Position numbers and translations under genes: made by a program | Assembly: GCF_003967535.1 (NCBI RefSeq) | Contig: NZ_BIFR01000001.1 | Span: 1,107,493-1,171,492, forward strand | Length of the DNA: 64,000 nucleotides | Source: Tengunoibacter tsumagoiensis | GTDB lineage: Bacteria; Chloroflexota; Ktedonobacteria; Ktedonobacterales; Ktedonobacteraceae | Direction of reading: 5' to 3' | In this document: positions 53,498-62,790 of the stretch, in pieces | Position numbering within the stretch: the first letter of the stretch is position 1 | Layout: every line of letters begins with the position of its first letter | The notes under the pieces: model-generated | Seen by the model: only the letters and a program-made list of their open reading frames with translations | The model's database searches: none | What the model was told of the DNA's origin: nothing

Positions 53498-55666
53498 ATG
53501 CAAGCAAAGTGGACAGAAAAATTGTCAGCCCTATTAGCGGCTGGCGTTCTTATTACAGCAGTAGCGATAGTAGTAGGGCCAGCCTTGAGCCATGCACTTC
53601 CGGCTTCGGCTCATGTTGTCCTGCGAAATACAACGCCAGCGAATACAGCTGTGACAACATATCATAACGATATAATGCGGACAGGTCAGAATCTCAACGA
53701 GACCATTCTAAATACAAGCAATGTAAATAAGCAACTTTTTGGGCAACGGGTAAGCTATCCAGTCGATGGAGTAGTGACAGCACAGCCTCTGTTCGTGCCT
53801 GATGTAACCATCAATGGAAATCTGTATAATGTCGTGTATGTAGCGACCGAAAATGATAGCGTCTATGCTTTTGATGCAGATCAGGCGCGGGCTACAGCCC
53901 CTTTATGGCATACCAGTTTTATTAGTCTTCCACTGCGTACAACGGCTATCTCAAATAATCTCTACTTCAAATATCCCTATAAAGATCTCTTTCCACAGGT
54001 AGGTATCACAGGGACTCCCGTCATTGATCTGCATACGGGAACGCTGTACGTTGTGGCAATGACAGTGCATGCTGGTCATTATGAGCAGCATCTGCATGCC
54101 CTGGATATTACCACTGGTCGCGACAAGTCTGGTAGCCCGCTATTGATTCAGGCGAAGGTGCCAGGGACTGGCTATGATAGCGTCGATGGAATGATTAGTT
54201 TTAATCCCAAGACTGCGAATCAGCGGCCAGCGCTCTTGTTTGTGAATGGCGTCATCTATATCAGTTGGGGCGCTTTTGGTGATACCGATCCGTATCATGG
54301 CTGGGTGATGGGCTACACCTATAACGGGCGAGGTTTTCGGCAGGTCAAAGCTGGTGTCTATAGCGATACAGCGAATGGTCAGGAAGCCGGTATCTGGATG
54401 AGTGGCTCGGGCCCCGCCGCCGATAAGCAAGGGAATATCTACTTCACAACCGGCAATGGAAGCTTTGATATTGATAAAAAAGGGCCAGATACAGGGGATA
54501 GTTTTGTCAAATTGAGCACGCAGAATGGTCTGAAGCGGGCAGATTATTTTGCACCTTTTAATCAGAGCTGCATGGATGGGAGAGATGGCGACCTTGGCTC
54601 GGGAGGTGTGCTCCTTCTGCCCGATCAGAGCGGAAAAAATCCGCATCTCCTGTTTGGAGCAGCTAAGGAGGGTCGGCTCTATCTGATTAATCGCGATCAT
54701 ATGGGAGGCTTTGCCGTTGATCCTCATCTGGCTTGCAACACCGATGAAGAGACACGCGTAGATATCGATCATGTTGTACAGGAGTTACCACCTGGAACGA
54801 CTGAGAGCGTTTATGGAACGGCAGGATATTGGCAAGGAACAGCTAAGAGCGGCCCTATTCTCTATGTTGGGAGCTTTAATGGCCCACTGAAGGCTTTCCC
54901 TCTCAAAAATGGCTTGCTTGATGCCAAAAATAGCACGATTACTGGCGCAAAAGCCAATTTTTCAGGCGAGACACCAACCATTACCAGTAATGGCAGCCGC
55001 CCTGGAACGGGGATCGTCTGGGTGATCAGCCCTTCTGTTTGTGGCTATCCCGGCTGTCTGCCCAAGGGACCGGGCACACTGAGAGCCTACGATGCGACAG
55101 ATCTGACGCATGAACTCTATAACAGCGGCGAGAATGGCAAGCGCGACCTGCTTGATAGCTATACCAAATTTAGTGTGCCAACGGTAGCCAATGGAGAGGT
55201 CTTTGTGGGGACACGTGGAGCCCTGACAATCTTTGGACTTTTTAATGCACCAACCTCTTCCGGTGTAATGACGAGTACAGACATGCAGAGTGAGAAGCAG
55301 CCAGTGCATTATAGCGGGCAATGGGTCATGGTCAAAAATGCTGCGTCCGAGCTGGGCCTTTATAACAATAGCTATAGTACGAGCGTCAGCAAAGGAGCGA
55401 GCTTCTCTTGTACATTTGTTGGAATGCAGATGACGCTGTATGGATTATTGGGACCCAAGAATGGTCTGGCGACCATTAGCCTGGATGGTTCGCCGCCTGT
55501 AAAGATCGACTTTTATGCGAACCATGTTGTGGGTGATCAGCCAGTCTGGAGTAGTCCATGGTTGGCGAAGCAAAAACATACAGTCGTCTTAACGGTGATT
55601 GGGCAGAAGGCAGTAAAGAGTAAAGGGATGCGCGTCTCGTTGGATCGGATTGCAATTACTGCCTAG
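53498..55666 (+). CDS. Secreted PQQ-type beta-propeller protein
   Basis: 722 residues. Signal peptide or anchor at the N-terminus (basic MQAKWTEK, then LSALLAAGVLITAVAIVVGPAL, possible cut after ALPASAH). The body has PQQ-propeller blades: YVATENDSVYAFDAD, GTLYVVAMT, LHALDITTG, GNIYFTTGNG, LLFGAAKEGRLYLINRD and VWVISPS. The last 130 residues (from about NAASELGLYNNSYSTSVSKG) form a separate beta-sandwich, perhaps a carbohydrate-binding module. Enzyme activity is not evident. An upstream TTG at 53456 would spoil the signal peptide. Confidence 0.85.
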   Translation: MQAKWTEKLSALLAAGVLITAVAIVVGPALSHALPASAHVVLRNTTPANTAVTTYHNDIMRTGQNLNETILNTSNVNKQLFGQRVSYPVDGVVTAQPLFVPDVTINGNLYNVVYVATENDSVYAFDADQARATAPLWHTSFISLPLRTTAISNNLYFKYPYKDLFPQVGITGTPVIDLHTGTLYVVAMTVHAGHYEQHLHALDITTGRDKSGSPLLIQAKVPGTGYDSVDGMISFNPKTANQRPALLFVNGVIYISWGAFGDTDPYHGWVMGYTYNGRGFRQVKAGVYSDTANGQEAGIWMSGSGPAADKQGNIYFTTGNGSFDIDKKGPDTGDSFVKLSTQNGLKRADYFAPFNQSCMDGRDGDLGSGGVLLLPDQSGKNPHLLFGAAKEGRLYLINRDHMGGFAVDPHLACNTDEETRVDIDHVVQELPPGTTESVYGTAGYWQGTAKSGPILYVGSFNGPLKAFPLKNGLLDAKNSTITGAKANFSGETPTITSNGSRPGTGIVWVISPSVCGYPGCLPKGPGTLRAYDATDLTHELYNSGENGKRDLLDSYTKFSVPTVANGEVFVGTRGALTIFGLFNAPTSSGVMTSTDMQSEKQPVHYSGQWVMVKNAASELGLYNNSYSTSVSKGASFSCTFVGMQMTLYGLLGPKNGLATISLDGSPPVKIDFYANHVVGDQPVWSSPWLAKQKHTVVLTVIGQKAVKSKGMRVSLDRIAITA

Positions 55667-55713
55667 CTGGTCTAGAGCTTTTTAGATAGCCATCAATTTG
55701 GGATGTGCGGCTT

Positions 55714-55751
55714 AGATGCGCAACTGGTCAGAAATCATCAGTTGCGCATCT
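55714..55751 (+). terminator. Hairpin between the propeller and PF03640 genes
   Basis: AGATGCGCAACTG (55714-55726) pairs perfectly with CAGTTGCGCATCT (55739-55751). A TTTTTT run comes ten bases later, directly before the next ATG. Partial terminator or attenuator. Confidence 0.55.
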
Positions 55752-55767
55752 CTAAGGGGATTTTTTA

Positions 55768-56307
55768 ATGACGATCAAACGGTTTTTCTGGTTCCTGGTG
55801 GTTCTGTGTGTCATTAGTGGAGGAGTGGTGGCAGTTGATATCGTTTATGCAGGAGCGAACCAGCCGGATGCTGGAACGTGGCACGTGAAGCCAACTCCTC
55901 TGAATAGCACTCCGACCGCGCCGCCAACGCCCAGTGTACAGGCTACGGCCAGTCCTGTCGATGATGGGAACACGCTTATTCATGTGGCGAAGGTACTGAT
56001 TGGCAAGTCTACAAAGACAGTTTTGACGACCGCTGTCGGGTATGTGTTGTATTACCATACGACCGATAGCGCTACCTCTATCTGTACAGGTCTCTGTAGC
56101 AACATCTGGGTTCCGCTGGTGAATTCTGGCTATCCTACCAGTACTGTTCCTCTACCAGGCGTATTGAGTACAGTGCTCAATGCCAATGGCCAGCAAGTTA
56201 CCTACGATGGTCATCCTCTGTATACCTATACAGGCGATCAGAAGCCAGGCGATGTTCGTGGTGAAGGGGTTGATAAAGTCTGGTTTGTCGTCGATATCAA
56301 TCTCTAG
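55768..56307 (+). CDS. Secreted PF03640-type (lipoprotein repeat) protein
   Basis: 179 residues. A signal/anchor segment (FFWFLVVLCVISGGVVAVDIVYAG) is followed by a Pro/Thr-rich spacer and the repeat domain: VLYYHTTDSATSICTGLCSNIWVPL and YDGHPLYTYTGDQKPGDVRGEGVDKVWFVV, the hallmark of this family. No lipobox cysteine is seen at the usual place. The role is unknown. AAGGGG lies before the ATG, inside the hairpin region. Confidence 0.88.
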   Translation: MTIKRFFWFLVVLCVISGGVVAVDIVYAGANQPDAGTWHVKPTPLNSTPTAPPTPSVQATASPVDDGNTLIHVAKVLIGKSTKTVLTTAVGYVLYYHTTDSATSICTGLCSNIWVPLVNSGYPTSTVPLPGVLSTVLNANGQQVTYDGHPLYTYTGDQKPGDVRGEGVDKVWFVVDINL

Positions 56308-56436
56308 GCTCATGCCTGTGTTTGCAGTTCTTCTACCCATGTTCCATCCTCATCTCGTCATAGAGTCGGTTGACTGGCTCTATGGTCGAGAATTTTTTTT
56401 GTAGGATAGTGCCTAGTTATGTGGAGATTGGAAGAG

Positions 56437-57189
56437 ATGCAGGAGAGTAAAGGAATCGAGGGGAAGGTTGTTGTCTTAACGGGTGCGACCGGCGGCATTG
56501 GTCGCATAACGGCTGAAATGTTTGCGCGCCATGGAGCGAAAGTAGTGCTGGTGGCGCAACAGGTTGCGGCCCTGGAGATGCTTGAGACTGAACTGACGGG
56601 ATTTGGAGCGGACGTGATGTCTGTCCCTGCCGATATTACCGATCCAACTGCGATCCAGCAGCTACAGCATGAGGTACAGGAGAATTATGGGTCTGTAGAT
56701 ATTCTGATTAACAATGCCGCTATTGCGATTATGAAGCCCGTCTCAGAGATCACGTCGGCTGAGTGGAATCGGATGATGGATGTGAACCTGTTTGCCGGTC
56801 TGCGTCTGATTCAGGCGTTCTTGCCTGGCATGCAAGAGCGTCATTCAGGAGTCATTGTGAATATGGCAGCGGCAGTGGGTCGGAATGGTTATCCCAATCT
56901 TGCTATCTATAGCGCCACCAAAGCGGCTGTGATTGCCTTTAGTGAGGCACTGGCGAAAGAGGTGAGACGGGCGGGTGTGCAGGTCTATACAATCTGTCCT
57001 CACGGTGTGGACACCTCACTCTATCACAGTCTATTTGGTGATGCGGACTCTAATAAGCTCTTAAAACCAGAGTATGTGGCCCAGGAGATCCTGAAAGTTG
57101 TCATGGGTCAGAGCAGTATCCGCAGTGGTCAGACCTTAGAACTGGTCCTTAAATTGGATGAAAAAGGGGTGACTCCACAGGTGAAATAA
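56437..57189 (+). CDS. SDR-family oxidoreductase
   Basis: 250 residues. TGATGGIG binds NAD(P), NNAAIA and MAAAVG are structural, and YSATKAAVIAF has the catalytic Tyr and Lys. ICPHGVDTSLYH is typical of the DltE-like or classical SDR. ATG 56437 has GGAG and GGAAGAG upstream; ATG 56419 is an alternative six residues earlier. No partner gene is obvious. Confidence 0.9.
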   Translation: MQESKGIEGKVVVLTGATGGIGRITAEMFARHGAKVVLVAQQVAALEMLETELTGFGADVMSVPADITDPTAIQQLQHEVQENYGSVDILINNAAIAIMKPVSEITSAEWNRMMDVNLFAGLRLIQAFLPGMQERHSGVIVNMAAAVGRNGYPNLAIYSATKAAVIAFSEALAKEVRRAGVQVYTICPHGVDTSLYHSLFGDADSNKLLKPEYVAQEILKVVMGQSSIRSGQTLELVLKLDEKGVTPQVK

Positions 57190-57211
57190 GGCCATCAGGC
57201 TTTCGGCTATT

Positions 57212-57388
57212 ATGCCTCATCAGACCCTGCCCGCCCAACTGGATGGAGTAGTGGTTCTACCGCTCGACCCGCCGTGTACCCTGGAGATCGGGCTGGCCTA
57301 TAAGAGTGCCGAGACGATCTCCCCCGGGACGCGCCTGCTCGTTGAGGTTGCCACCGCCAGAGAAGCGTTAGTGACAAGTCACGTCTAG
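57212..57388 (+). pseudogene. C-terminal remnant of a LysR-type regulator
   Basis: A 58-codon frame whose product (VVLPLDPPCTLEIGLAYKSAE then TISPGTRLLVEVA) resembles the last strand and helix of LysR effector domains. The DNA-binding part is missing and no ribosome site is visible. It is likely left over from a regulator once linked to the SDR gene. Confidence 0.4.
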
Positions 57389-57416
57389 CCAGCTCTCTTG
57401 TCTGGCTGGCGTTTAC

Positions 57417-57848
57417 TCATAGAAGATCTGCGCGTTGCCGGACGAGAGCCACGATCTCCTCCTGAAGAGCAGTTTTGCCCTTCTGATCGTACTCGGCACG
57501 CACTTGTTCGACCTCTTCGATGTGTTGCTCTGACCAATCTCGTAGCGCCCAGATCGGCTCGATAAGCGTCTGGCCTAATGGAGTGAGAGAGTACTCCACC
57601 ATTGGCGGAATCACTGGATAGATTACCCGTTTGACCAGACCGTTGCGTTCCAATCTACGCAACGTCTGCGTCAGCATCTTCTTTGAAATCCCTTCGATAT
57701 GAGCACACAACTGACTGAACCGTTTCGTATCCTCTCTCAGGGCCACAATGACCAGCATTGTCCACTGGTCGGCGATTAATTCGAGTCCACGCCGTGTGCG
57801 GCAATCAGGCCGAATGATTGGTTCTTCAAGCTTCTTTTTGGTTACCAT
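57417..57848 (-). CDS. HxlR-family winged-helix regulator
   Basis: 143 residues. LELIADQWTMLVIVALREDTKRFSQLCAHIEGISKKMLTQTLRRLERNGLVKR is the HxlR recognition region and VEYSLTPLGQTLIEPI the wing and helix that follow. Only one cysteine is near the HxlR redox position (DCRTRR). It is divergent from the quinone oxidoreductase gene and very likely controls it, as is common for such pairs. A perfect palindrome overlaps its start codon. Confidence 0.93.
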   Translation of the reverse strand: MVTKKKLEEPIIRPDCRTRRGLELIADQWTMLVIVALREDTKRFSQLCAHIEGISKKMLTQTLRRLERNGLVKRVIYPVIPPMVEYSLTPLGQTLIEPIWALRDWSEQHIEEVEQVRAEYDQKGKTALQEEIVALVRQRADLL

Positions 57849-57856
57849 ATGGTAAC
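57841..57856. promoter_or_regulatory. Perfect palindrome over the hxlR-type start codon
   Basis: GTTACCATATGGTAAC, a perfect 16-bp palindrome centred on the ATG. A second inverted pair, ATACCAC (57858-57864) and GTGGTAT (57910-57916), spans the divergent promoter region. Likely regulator-binding sites. Confidence 0.55.
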
Positions 57857-58014
57857 TATACCACTTTCTGGTTCCTCCTTACAATAAGAAAGTATCTTCT
57901 CTATACTTTGTGGTATCAGAGTTGTATTGCTCTCACGGGAGCAAAAAAGCAGCAAATAGAGGAGAAAATACGTGTTATCATTGCGTATTGCGATCCCTGG
58001 GGGAGGAGAAAGAG

Positions 58015-59010
58015 ATGCTAGCTAGCATTGTTACTGAATTTGGTGGCCCTGAAGTGCTGAGTCTGCGTGAAGTACCCACACCTGTACCCGGGCCGGAGCA
58101 GGTGGCCATTCAGGTTGCTTACGCGGGAGTAAACTATGCAGAGACAATGGCACGTCGAGGAGGACTCCATAAAGGTCTGCTTCCGTTTGTTCCCGGCCTT
58201 GAGGTGTCGGGCCATATTCTTGCTCTTGGCCCGGGTGTTGAGGGCTTACAAGTGGGCCAGCCGGTTGCCGCATTGACCATAAGTGGAGGCTATGCAGAGG
58301 TTGCGCTGGCCCAGGCCATTTGCACCTTTCCATTGGACTGGTCGGGAGGCACCATTGATCTGCCAACGGCAGCCGGGTTTCCGACGATCGTACCGACAGC
58401 CTATGATCTTCTCGTGCGAGTTGCTCGCCTACAACAGGGCGAAGGAGTACTGATCCACGCTGCTGCGGGTGGCGTTGGTATCATCGCTGGACAGATTGCC
58501 CGGTATCTGGGAGCTGGTCTGGTGATAGGTACGGTAAGCAGTCTCAGAAAAGCCGCCTATGCGAGCTCATTTGGCTACGACAAGGTTGTCCTCTACGAGG
58601 ATTTTGCGCAAAGTGTCCACGAACTTACCAATGGACGCGGGATTGATATCGTGCTGGAAGCAGTTGGAGAGCCGATCCGCAGCCAGAGCCTTGCAACTCT
58701 CGCGCCATTTGGGAGACTTGTCATTTTTGGCAATGCCAACGATAGTATCGGCAAAGTACAGGATATACCATTGGAGCCAGGGGCTTTTTTAAGCGAGAAT
58801 AAGGCCATTATGGGCTATAGCATTGGTACCCTGAGCCAATCAGCACCAGATCTACTGGCCGCGACAGCACGTCAGGCACTCGATCTGGTGGCGCGATCAG
58901 AGGTCAAGATCGATATTACCGCTATTCTGCCGCTGGCGCAGGCCAGTGAGGCCCACCGTCGCCTGGAGTCCAGGGAGACGATAGGAAAGCTGCTGCTACG
59001 AGTGTCGTAG
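58015..59010 (+). CDS. NADPH:quinone oxidoreductase (MDR family)
   Basis: 331 residues, zinc-free medium-chain reductase of the quinone-oxidoreductase type. FGGPEVLSLREVPTPVPGPEQVAIQV is the family start, VNYAETMARRG the substrate loop, and IHAAAGGVGIIAGQIARYLGA the NADPH-binding fold. ATG 58015 is preferred because GGAGGAGAAAGAG precedes it; the frame is open 35 codons further up. The divergent HxlR gene is its probable regulator. Its last 60 bases are duplicated at 60340. Confidence 0.92.
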   Translation: MLASIVTEFGGPEVLSLREVPTPVPGPEQVAIQVAYAGVNYAETMARRGGLHKGLLPFVPGLEVSGHILALGPGVEGLQVGQPVAALTISGGYAEVALAQAICTFPLDWSGGTIDLPTAAGFPTIVPTAYDLLVRVARLQQGEGVLIHAAAGGVGIIAGQIARYLGAGLVIGTVSSLRKAAYASSFGYDKVVLYEDFAQSVHELTNGRGIDIVLEAVGEPIRSQSLATLAPFGRLVIFGNANDSIGKVQDIPLEPGAFLSENKAIMGYSIGTLSQSAPDLLAATARQALDLVARSEVKIDITAILPLAQASEAHRRLESRETIGKLLLRVS

Positions 59011-59173
59011 GAGCCTGAAAAAGACGGTGTCGAAAAGTGGTGACCAGGCTGCGAAGTCACATTAGAAACGTAGGCTGCTCATATAGATTCGAGTTTTCAT
59101 GCAAAATTGGGAGAGCCGCATAATCTCCCAAAAGAACTGGCGCTTTTAAGAAAAGGGCCGGTGACTCTCATAC

Positions 59174-59208
59174 AGCATCCCTGCTTAGAAGTTGTGGGGA
59201 TGCTTTTT
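59174..59208 (+). terminator. Intrinsic terminator in the 59.0-59.4 kb gap
   Basis: AGCATCCC (59174-59181) pairs with GGGATGCT (59197-59204), followed by TTTTT. The rest of 59011-59406 shows no gene. Confidence 0.75.
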
Positions 59209-59406
59209 CAGGGATATTCCTCCTAAAAAGGAGAGTGGTAGACCTCTAGATCTGGGGGGGCTCGTTGAAGCAACTACTTAGCCTGGCTAAGCGGCGACAG
59301 TCTGGAGGAAATGTTGGGAACTCATGAGAGATTTTTGCATGAGCTAGCGTATAGTAAGGGAGAAATCTTTGCTGGGCAGTGCTTAAGTATAGTGGAAGGC
59401 GATGCC

Positions 59407-60234
59407 ATGAATAAAGGGATATCGCGACTCAGGGACTGGATCTGGCATCACCGATTACAGTCTGCGGTTCTACTGATTGTATTGCTTATTGGCATAGGAT
59501 TCCAACTGCCTTGGATTGTCAACGACATCCGCTTCGGACTGCCACCCTCAACCGGCCAGAACTGTGGCAGTACTATTCACGGCTATTCGTCCCCAGCGCA
59601 AAACATGCGAGCTGACGCTACTGTACAGGTCCTGACGTGCTTCTGGCATGCCTATCAATCCTGTCAGGCTGCGACAATGAGCCAGACAAATGCAGACACT
59701 GATGCTGGAAGCACATCCACCGTAACGATTGAACAACGGAATGACCACTGCGCCATCTATGGTCAGGAAGAGATTGTGGTGAACACCAGGACTACTAACA
59801 CCACCTTTATCTGCAACAAACTCAGCCAGGAGGGAGATACGCTTCAGCTTTCTGACTGCGATGGTGTTGCTGATTTTGCGCTGACTCCGCGCCGTATTAC
59901 TCTTACACGCTTCACCATCTGGACTTATGAATCTTATATCTGTGGAAGAATAGGGGGCGTGCATCCCAACGATCCGCAGCGGGTGGAGTCGTGTTTCTTT
60001 ACCGCATATACACATTGCCTGGATGATGCAATGCTGTATGATACTCAGGAAAATGGGACTAAAGTGGAAAAGGATTTTATGATTGACAATCACTGCGGCG
60101 TTGTCTACCTGTCTGGATCACATACGGCAATGTGCGCCAGCCTGGAGTGGCGTGCTGATGGGCTCCATTTTATGCAATGTGGCACTGACGGCGATATCTT
60201 CGTTCCCCGCACATTGTCTGGAAGTTCGATATGA
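59407..60234 (+). CDS. Membrane-anchored Cys-rich protein with an internal repeat
   Basis: 275 residues. One membrane segment (SAVLLIVLLIGIGFQLPWIV, about residues 19-38) anchors an outer domain made of two related halves. Each half has a C-F-x2-A-Y-x2-C motif (CFWHAYQSC, then CFFTAYTHC), then N/D-DHC or DNHC, and a C...C pair ending SDCDG or MQCGTDG. The cysteines probably form disulfides. Family not recognised. ATG 59407 has GGAAGG eight bases upstream; the frame is open to 59311. It lies between two copies of the oxidoreductase 3' end. Confidence 0.75.
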   Translation: MNKGISRLRDWIWHHRLQSAVLLIVLLIGIGFQLPWIVNDIRFGLPPSTGQNCGSTIHGYSSPAQNMRADATVQVLTCFWHAYQSCQAATMSQTNADTDAGSTSTVTIEQRNDHCAIYGQEEIVVNTRTTNTTFICNKLSQEGDTLQLSDCDGVADFALTPRRITLTRFTIWTYESYICGRIGGVHPNDPQRVESCFFTAYTHCLDDAMLYDTQENGTKVEKDFMIDNHCGVVYLSGSHTAMCASLEWRADGLHFMQCGTDGDIFVPRTLSGSSI

Positions 60235-60339
60235 TCTTTACCATTGGCGTAAGCATGTATCCGCTCTGGCTACTGATAAAGTCGCATAAGGTATTGAAAA
60301 CCTTCACTAGAACTATTATGCACTTCTTCTTTGACATAA

Positions 60340-60414
60340 GAGGCCCATCGTCGCCTGGAGTCCAGGGAGACGATAGGAAAGCTGCTGCTACGTGTAGCAG
60401 AGGAAATGGAATAG
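60340..60414 (+). pseudogene. 3' fragment of a quinone-oxidoreductase gene
   Basis: Bases 60340-60396 repeat 58948-59004, the last codons of the MDR gene, with two or three changes, and the frame (EAHRRLESRETIGKLLLRV then AEEME) reaches its own stop. A stop codon directly precedes it. Remnant of a second paralogue or of a duplication spanning the Cys-rich gene. Confidence 0.8.
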
Positions 60415-60476
60415 AAGGTGCCTATGATTTTAGTGCACAAAAACCATCTATACACCTTCTTTTCCAGTCATTGCTT

Positions 60477-61052
60477 TTATTCTGCGGGGCTCTGATGTTC
60501 GGTCTCGGGCTTTGTGCCTTCGTAGACGGAAGGCTTGAGAATACCAATGTAGGGTAGATTGCGATAATACTGGGCATAGTCCAGGCCATAGCCAACCACA
60601 AACTTATCGGGAATCCGGAAGCCATAATAATCAATGGGCACATCCTTGAGGCGAGGGCGATCCTTGACCAGCAGAGAACAGAGCCGCAGACTGAGCGGAT
60701 TACGTCTCTGGATCAGATCCACTAAATAGTGGAGCGTGAGTCCACTATCGATAATATCCTCAATAATGAGGATATGCTTATGATCGATGGGACCTTCCAG
60801 ATCTTTGATAATTCGCACAATTCCACTGGACTGAGTGCTTGCTCCATAACTACTTACAGCCATATAATCCAGCTCTAAGGGGAGATCGATCGCGCGAGCA
60901 AGATCAGCAATAAATGGGACTGCACCCTTGAGTGTTCCCAATAGGAGCAGGGATTTGCCAGCATAATCAACGCTAATCTGTTTGCCCAGTTCAAGCGTCT
61001 TCTGTTGAATCTCGGCTTCCGAAATAAGGATCTCTTCAATATCTTGATGCAT
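60477..61052 (-). CDS. hpt: Hypoxanthine phosphoribosyltransferase
   Basis: Purine salvage enzyme of 191 residues that makes IMP or GMP from PRPP. The PRPP loop is ILIIEDIIDSGLTL (about 94-107), LLLGTLKGAVPFIADL is the first conserved block, and VVGYGLDYAQYYRNLPYIGIL the C-terminal signature. It lies 12 bases after tilS on the same strand, an order common in bacteria. Glutamate-rich tail. Confidence 0.96.
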   Translation of the reverse strand: MHQDIEEILISEAEIQQKTLELGKQISVDYAGKSLLLLGTLKGAVPFIADLARAIDLPLELDYMAVSSYGASTQSSGIVRIIKDLEGPIDHKHILIIEDIIDSGLTLHYLVDLIQRRNPLSLRLCSLLVKDRPRLKDVPIDYYGFRIPDKFVVGYGLDYAQYYRNLPYIGILKPSVYEGTKPETEHQSPAE

Positions 61053-61064
61053 ATATACCTTCTT

Positions 61065-62567
61065 TTATGGTTCTACCTTCCGGATCGAGAGGCAGATAAT
61101 CTGTTGTGTATAAGGGCGCAGCCGAACAGTCTCAGCGATCTGCACCCCCGCTAACCAGATACACTGATGAGCGAAAAAAAAGAGCGGGATCTGTGTCCGC
61201 TCCGAGCGAGGGACATGGGTATCCACAAGAATATCCTGAATTTTTTTGGTATGCAGCATACCAAGAGGTTGCATACGATCACCAGCCTGCCATGTCCTGA
61301 CAAGCAATGCGGCCTGAGAGGGAAGCTCTGAGACATCGGTTGAACTATCGGATGAGATATCAGCTGAGATATCAATAAAGACAGTATGACGTGTTGAGGG
61401 CAACAGACGCCACACCTGTGACCAATCATTCTGCTGGAGAGCCTGACGAACCTCCTGTGCCAGCTCATCTTCGAGATAGCGAGCACTTACCAGCCATGGA
61501 GTGCCGGGGAGACGTTTTTCATCTCCCATATGGAGATGAATCTCATCCGTCTGAGGGACGATAAACGTCTCGCTGGCCTGAATCCGCTCCAGGCGGAGCA
61601 TCTCTGCCTGGCGAACGGCTCGAAGCTGGTGAGGCAGATGGAGCGTCACCGTCTCCCAACTGTGGGGGCGTTGAAGCAGCTCCTCCAGGAGCCGATAGTG
61701 GCGGAGCTCAAGTGGCGATTGCCCGGAACAGAGTGCTGCAGTTGTGCGACGGAGGAGATGGCGCTGGAGACTCAGGGGCAGCATCTGAAAGGCTGAAATT
61801 GACAGCTCACACATCTCAGGCTCCTCATGTCTGACCACCGTTGGCCAGTGTTGGGATACCTGCTCTTCCAGCCATGCAAGGTCTACCTGCATCACCTCAG
61901 CATTGCGGACCAGCGTCTCACGAAGTCCAGGATTAACCTCGCTCAAGAGTGGCAAGATCTCGTGCCGGATGCGATTACGTAAGAAGCGAAGATCCGAATT
62001 GCTGGCATCTTCCAGGGGAACCAGACCGTGTTCGGCGCAATAGGCCACAGTCTCCTCATGAGTAACTCCCAACAAAGGACGCAGAATATCCTGCTGGCGC
62101 GGCTGAAGTCCAACCATACTGGCCAGCCCGCCGCCGCGCAGCCAGTGGAGTACAAGCGTCTCTGCCTGATCATCCTTATGATGGGCCACCGCAATAGGCT
62201 GGCCCTGAGCCACCTGACGCAGAAAACGATAGCGAGCAGTCCGAGCCGCCTCTTCAAGAGAGCAATGCTCCTCTTGAGCCAGAGCAGAGACATCCGTCGA
62301 GCCAATCGACACCGGCAGATCCCATGAAGCGGCCAGGCGGGCCACCTCAGAAGCATCGCGTAAGCTGGCCTCACCGCGCAACTGATGGTTGAGATGAGCC
62401 ACGTGGAGCTGAATAGATGGATAACGCTTATGAGGGCCACAGAGCTGATGGAGAACATGTAAGAGGCAGAGAGAATCCGCCCCACCAGAGACAGCCACCA
62501 CCACCTTTCCGCTGGCAGGTAGGAGGTGATAATCCTCAAGCATCGTTCGCACAATCTCAGCTAGCAT
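61065..62567 (-). CDS. tilS: tRNA(Ile)-lysidine synthase
   Basis: Changes C34 of tRNA-Ile(CAU) to lysidine using ATP and lysine; 500 residues. The PP-loop motif is SGGADS (27-32); VAHLNHQLRGEAS and AVAHHKDDQAETLVLHWLRGGGLASMVGL follow, and the PLLGVTHEET and RFLRNRIRHEILPLL motifs are present. The C-terminal TilS domain has WQAGDRMQPLGMLHTKKIQDILVD. The first gene of the tilS-hpt operon. ATG 62567 overlaps no neighbour. Confidence 0.96.
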   Translation of the reverse strand: MLAEIVRTMLEDYHLLPASGKVVVAVSGGADSLCLLHVLHQLCGPHKRYPSIQLHVAHLNHQLRGEASLRDASEVARLAASWDLPVSIGSTDVSALAQEEHCSLEEAARTARYRFLRQVAQGQPIAVAHHKDDQAETLVLHWLRGGGLASMVGLQPRQQDILRPLLGVTHEETVAYCAEHGLVPLEDASNSDLRFLRNRIRHEILPLLSEVNPGLRETLVRNAEVMQVDLAWLEEQVSQHWPTVVRHEEPEMCELSISAFQMLPLSLQRHLLRRTTAALCSGQSPLELRHYRLLEELLQRPHSWETVTLHLPHQLRAVRQAEMLRLERIQASETFIVPQTDEIHLHMGDEKRLPGTPWLVSARYLEDELAQEVRQALQQNDWSQVWRLLPSTRHTVFIDISADISSDSSTDVSELPSQAALLVRTWQAGDRMQPLGMLHTKKIQDILVDTHVPRSERTQIPLFFFAHQCIWLAGVQIAETVRLRPYTQQIICLSIRKVEP

Positions 62568-62790
62568 GTTCTCTTTCTGTCCTCATCCGTTAAAGAATGC
62601 TTAGAGCATAGCATAAAAGTAGCCCAATTATATCATCCACTTGCCAATCCTGATAGTTGAGAGCGAACTGTGAGAGAGAGAATTTGCGCATTGGGCCCTC
62701 GATATGATACGATGAGAATCAATTTTATAAGCCCTCATGACTGTGTGATGAGAGTCTGTTCCAATGCATGTGTAGGGGTAAGAAGCAAAC

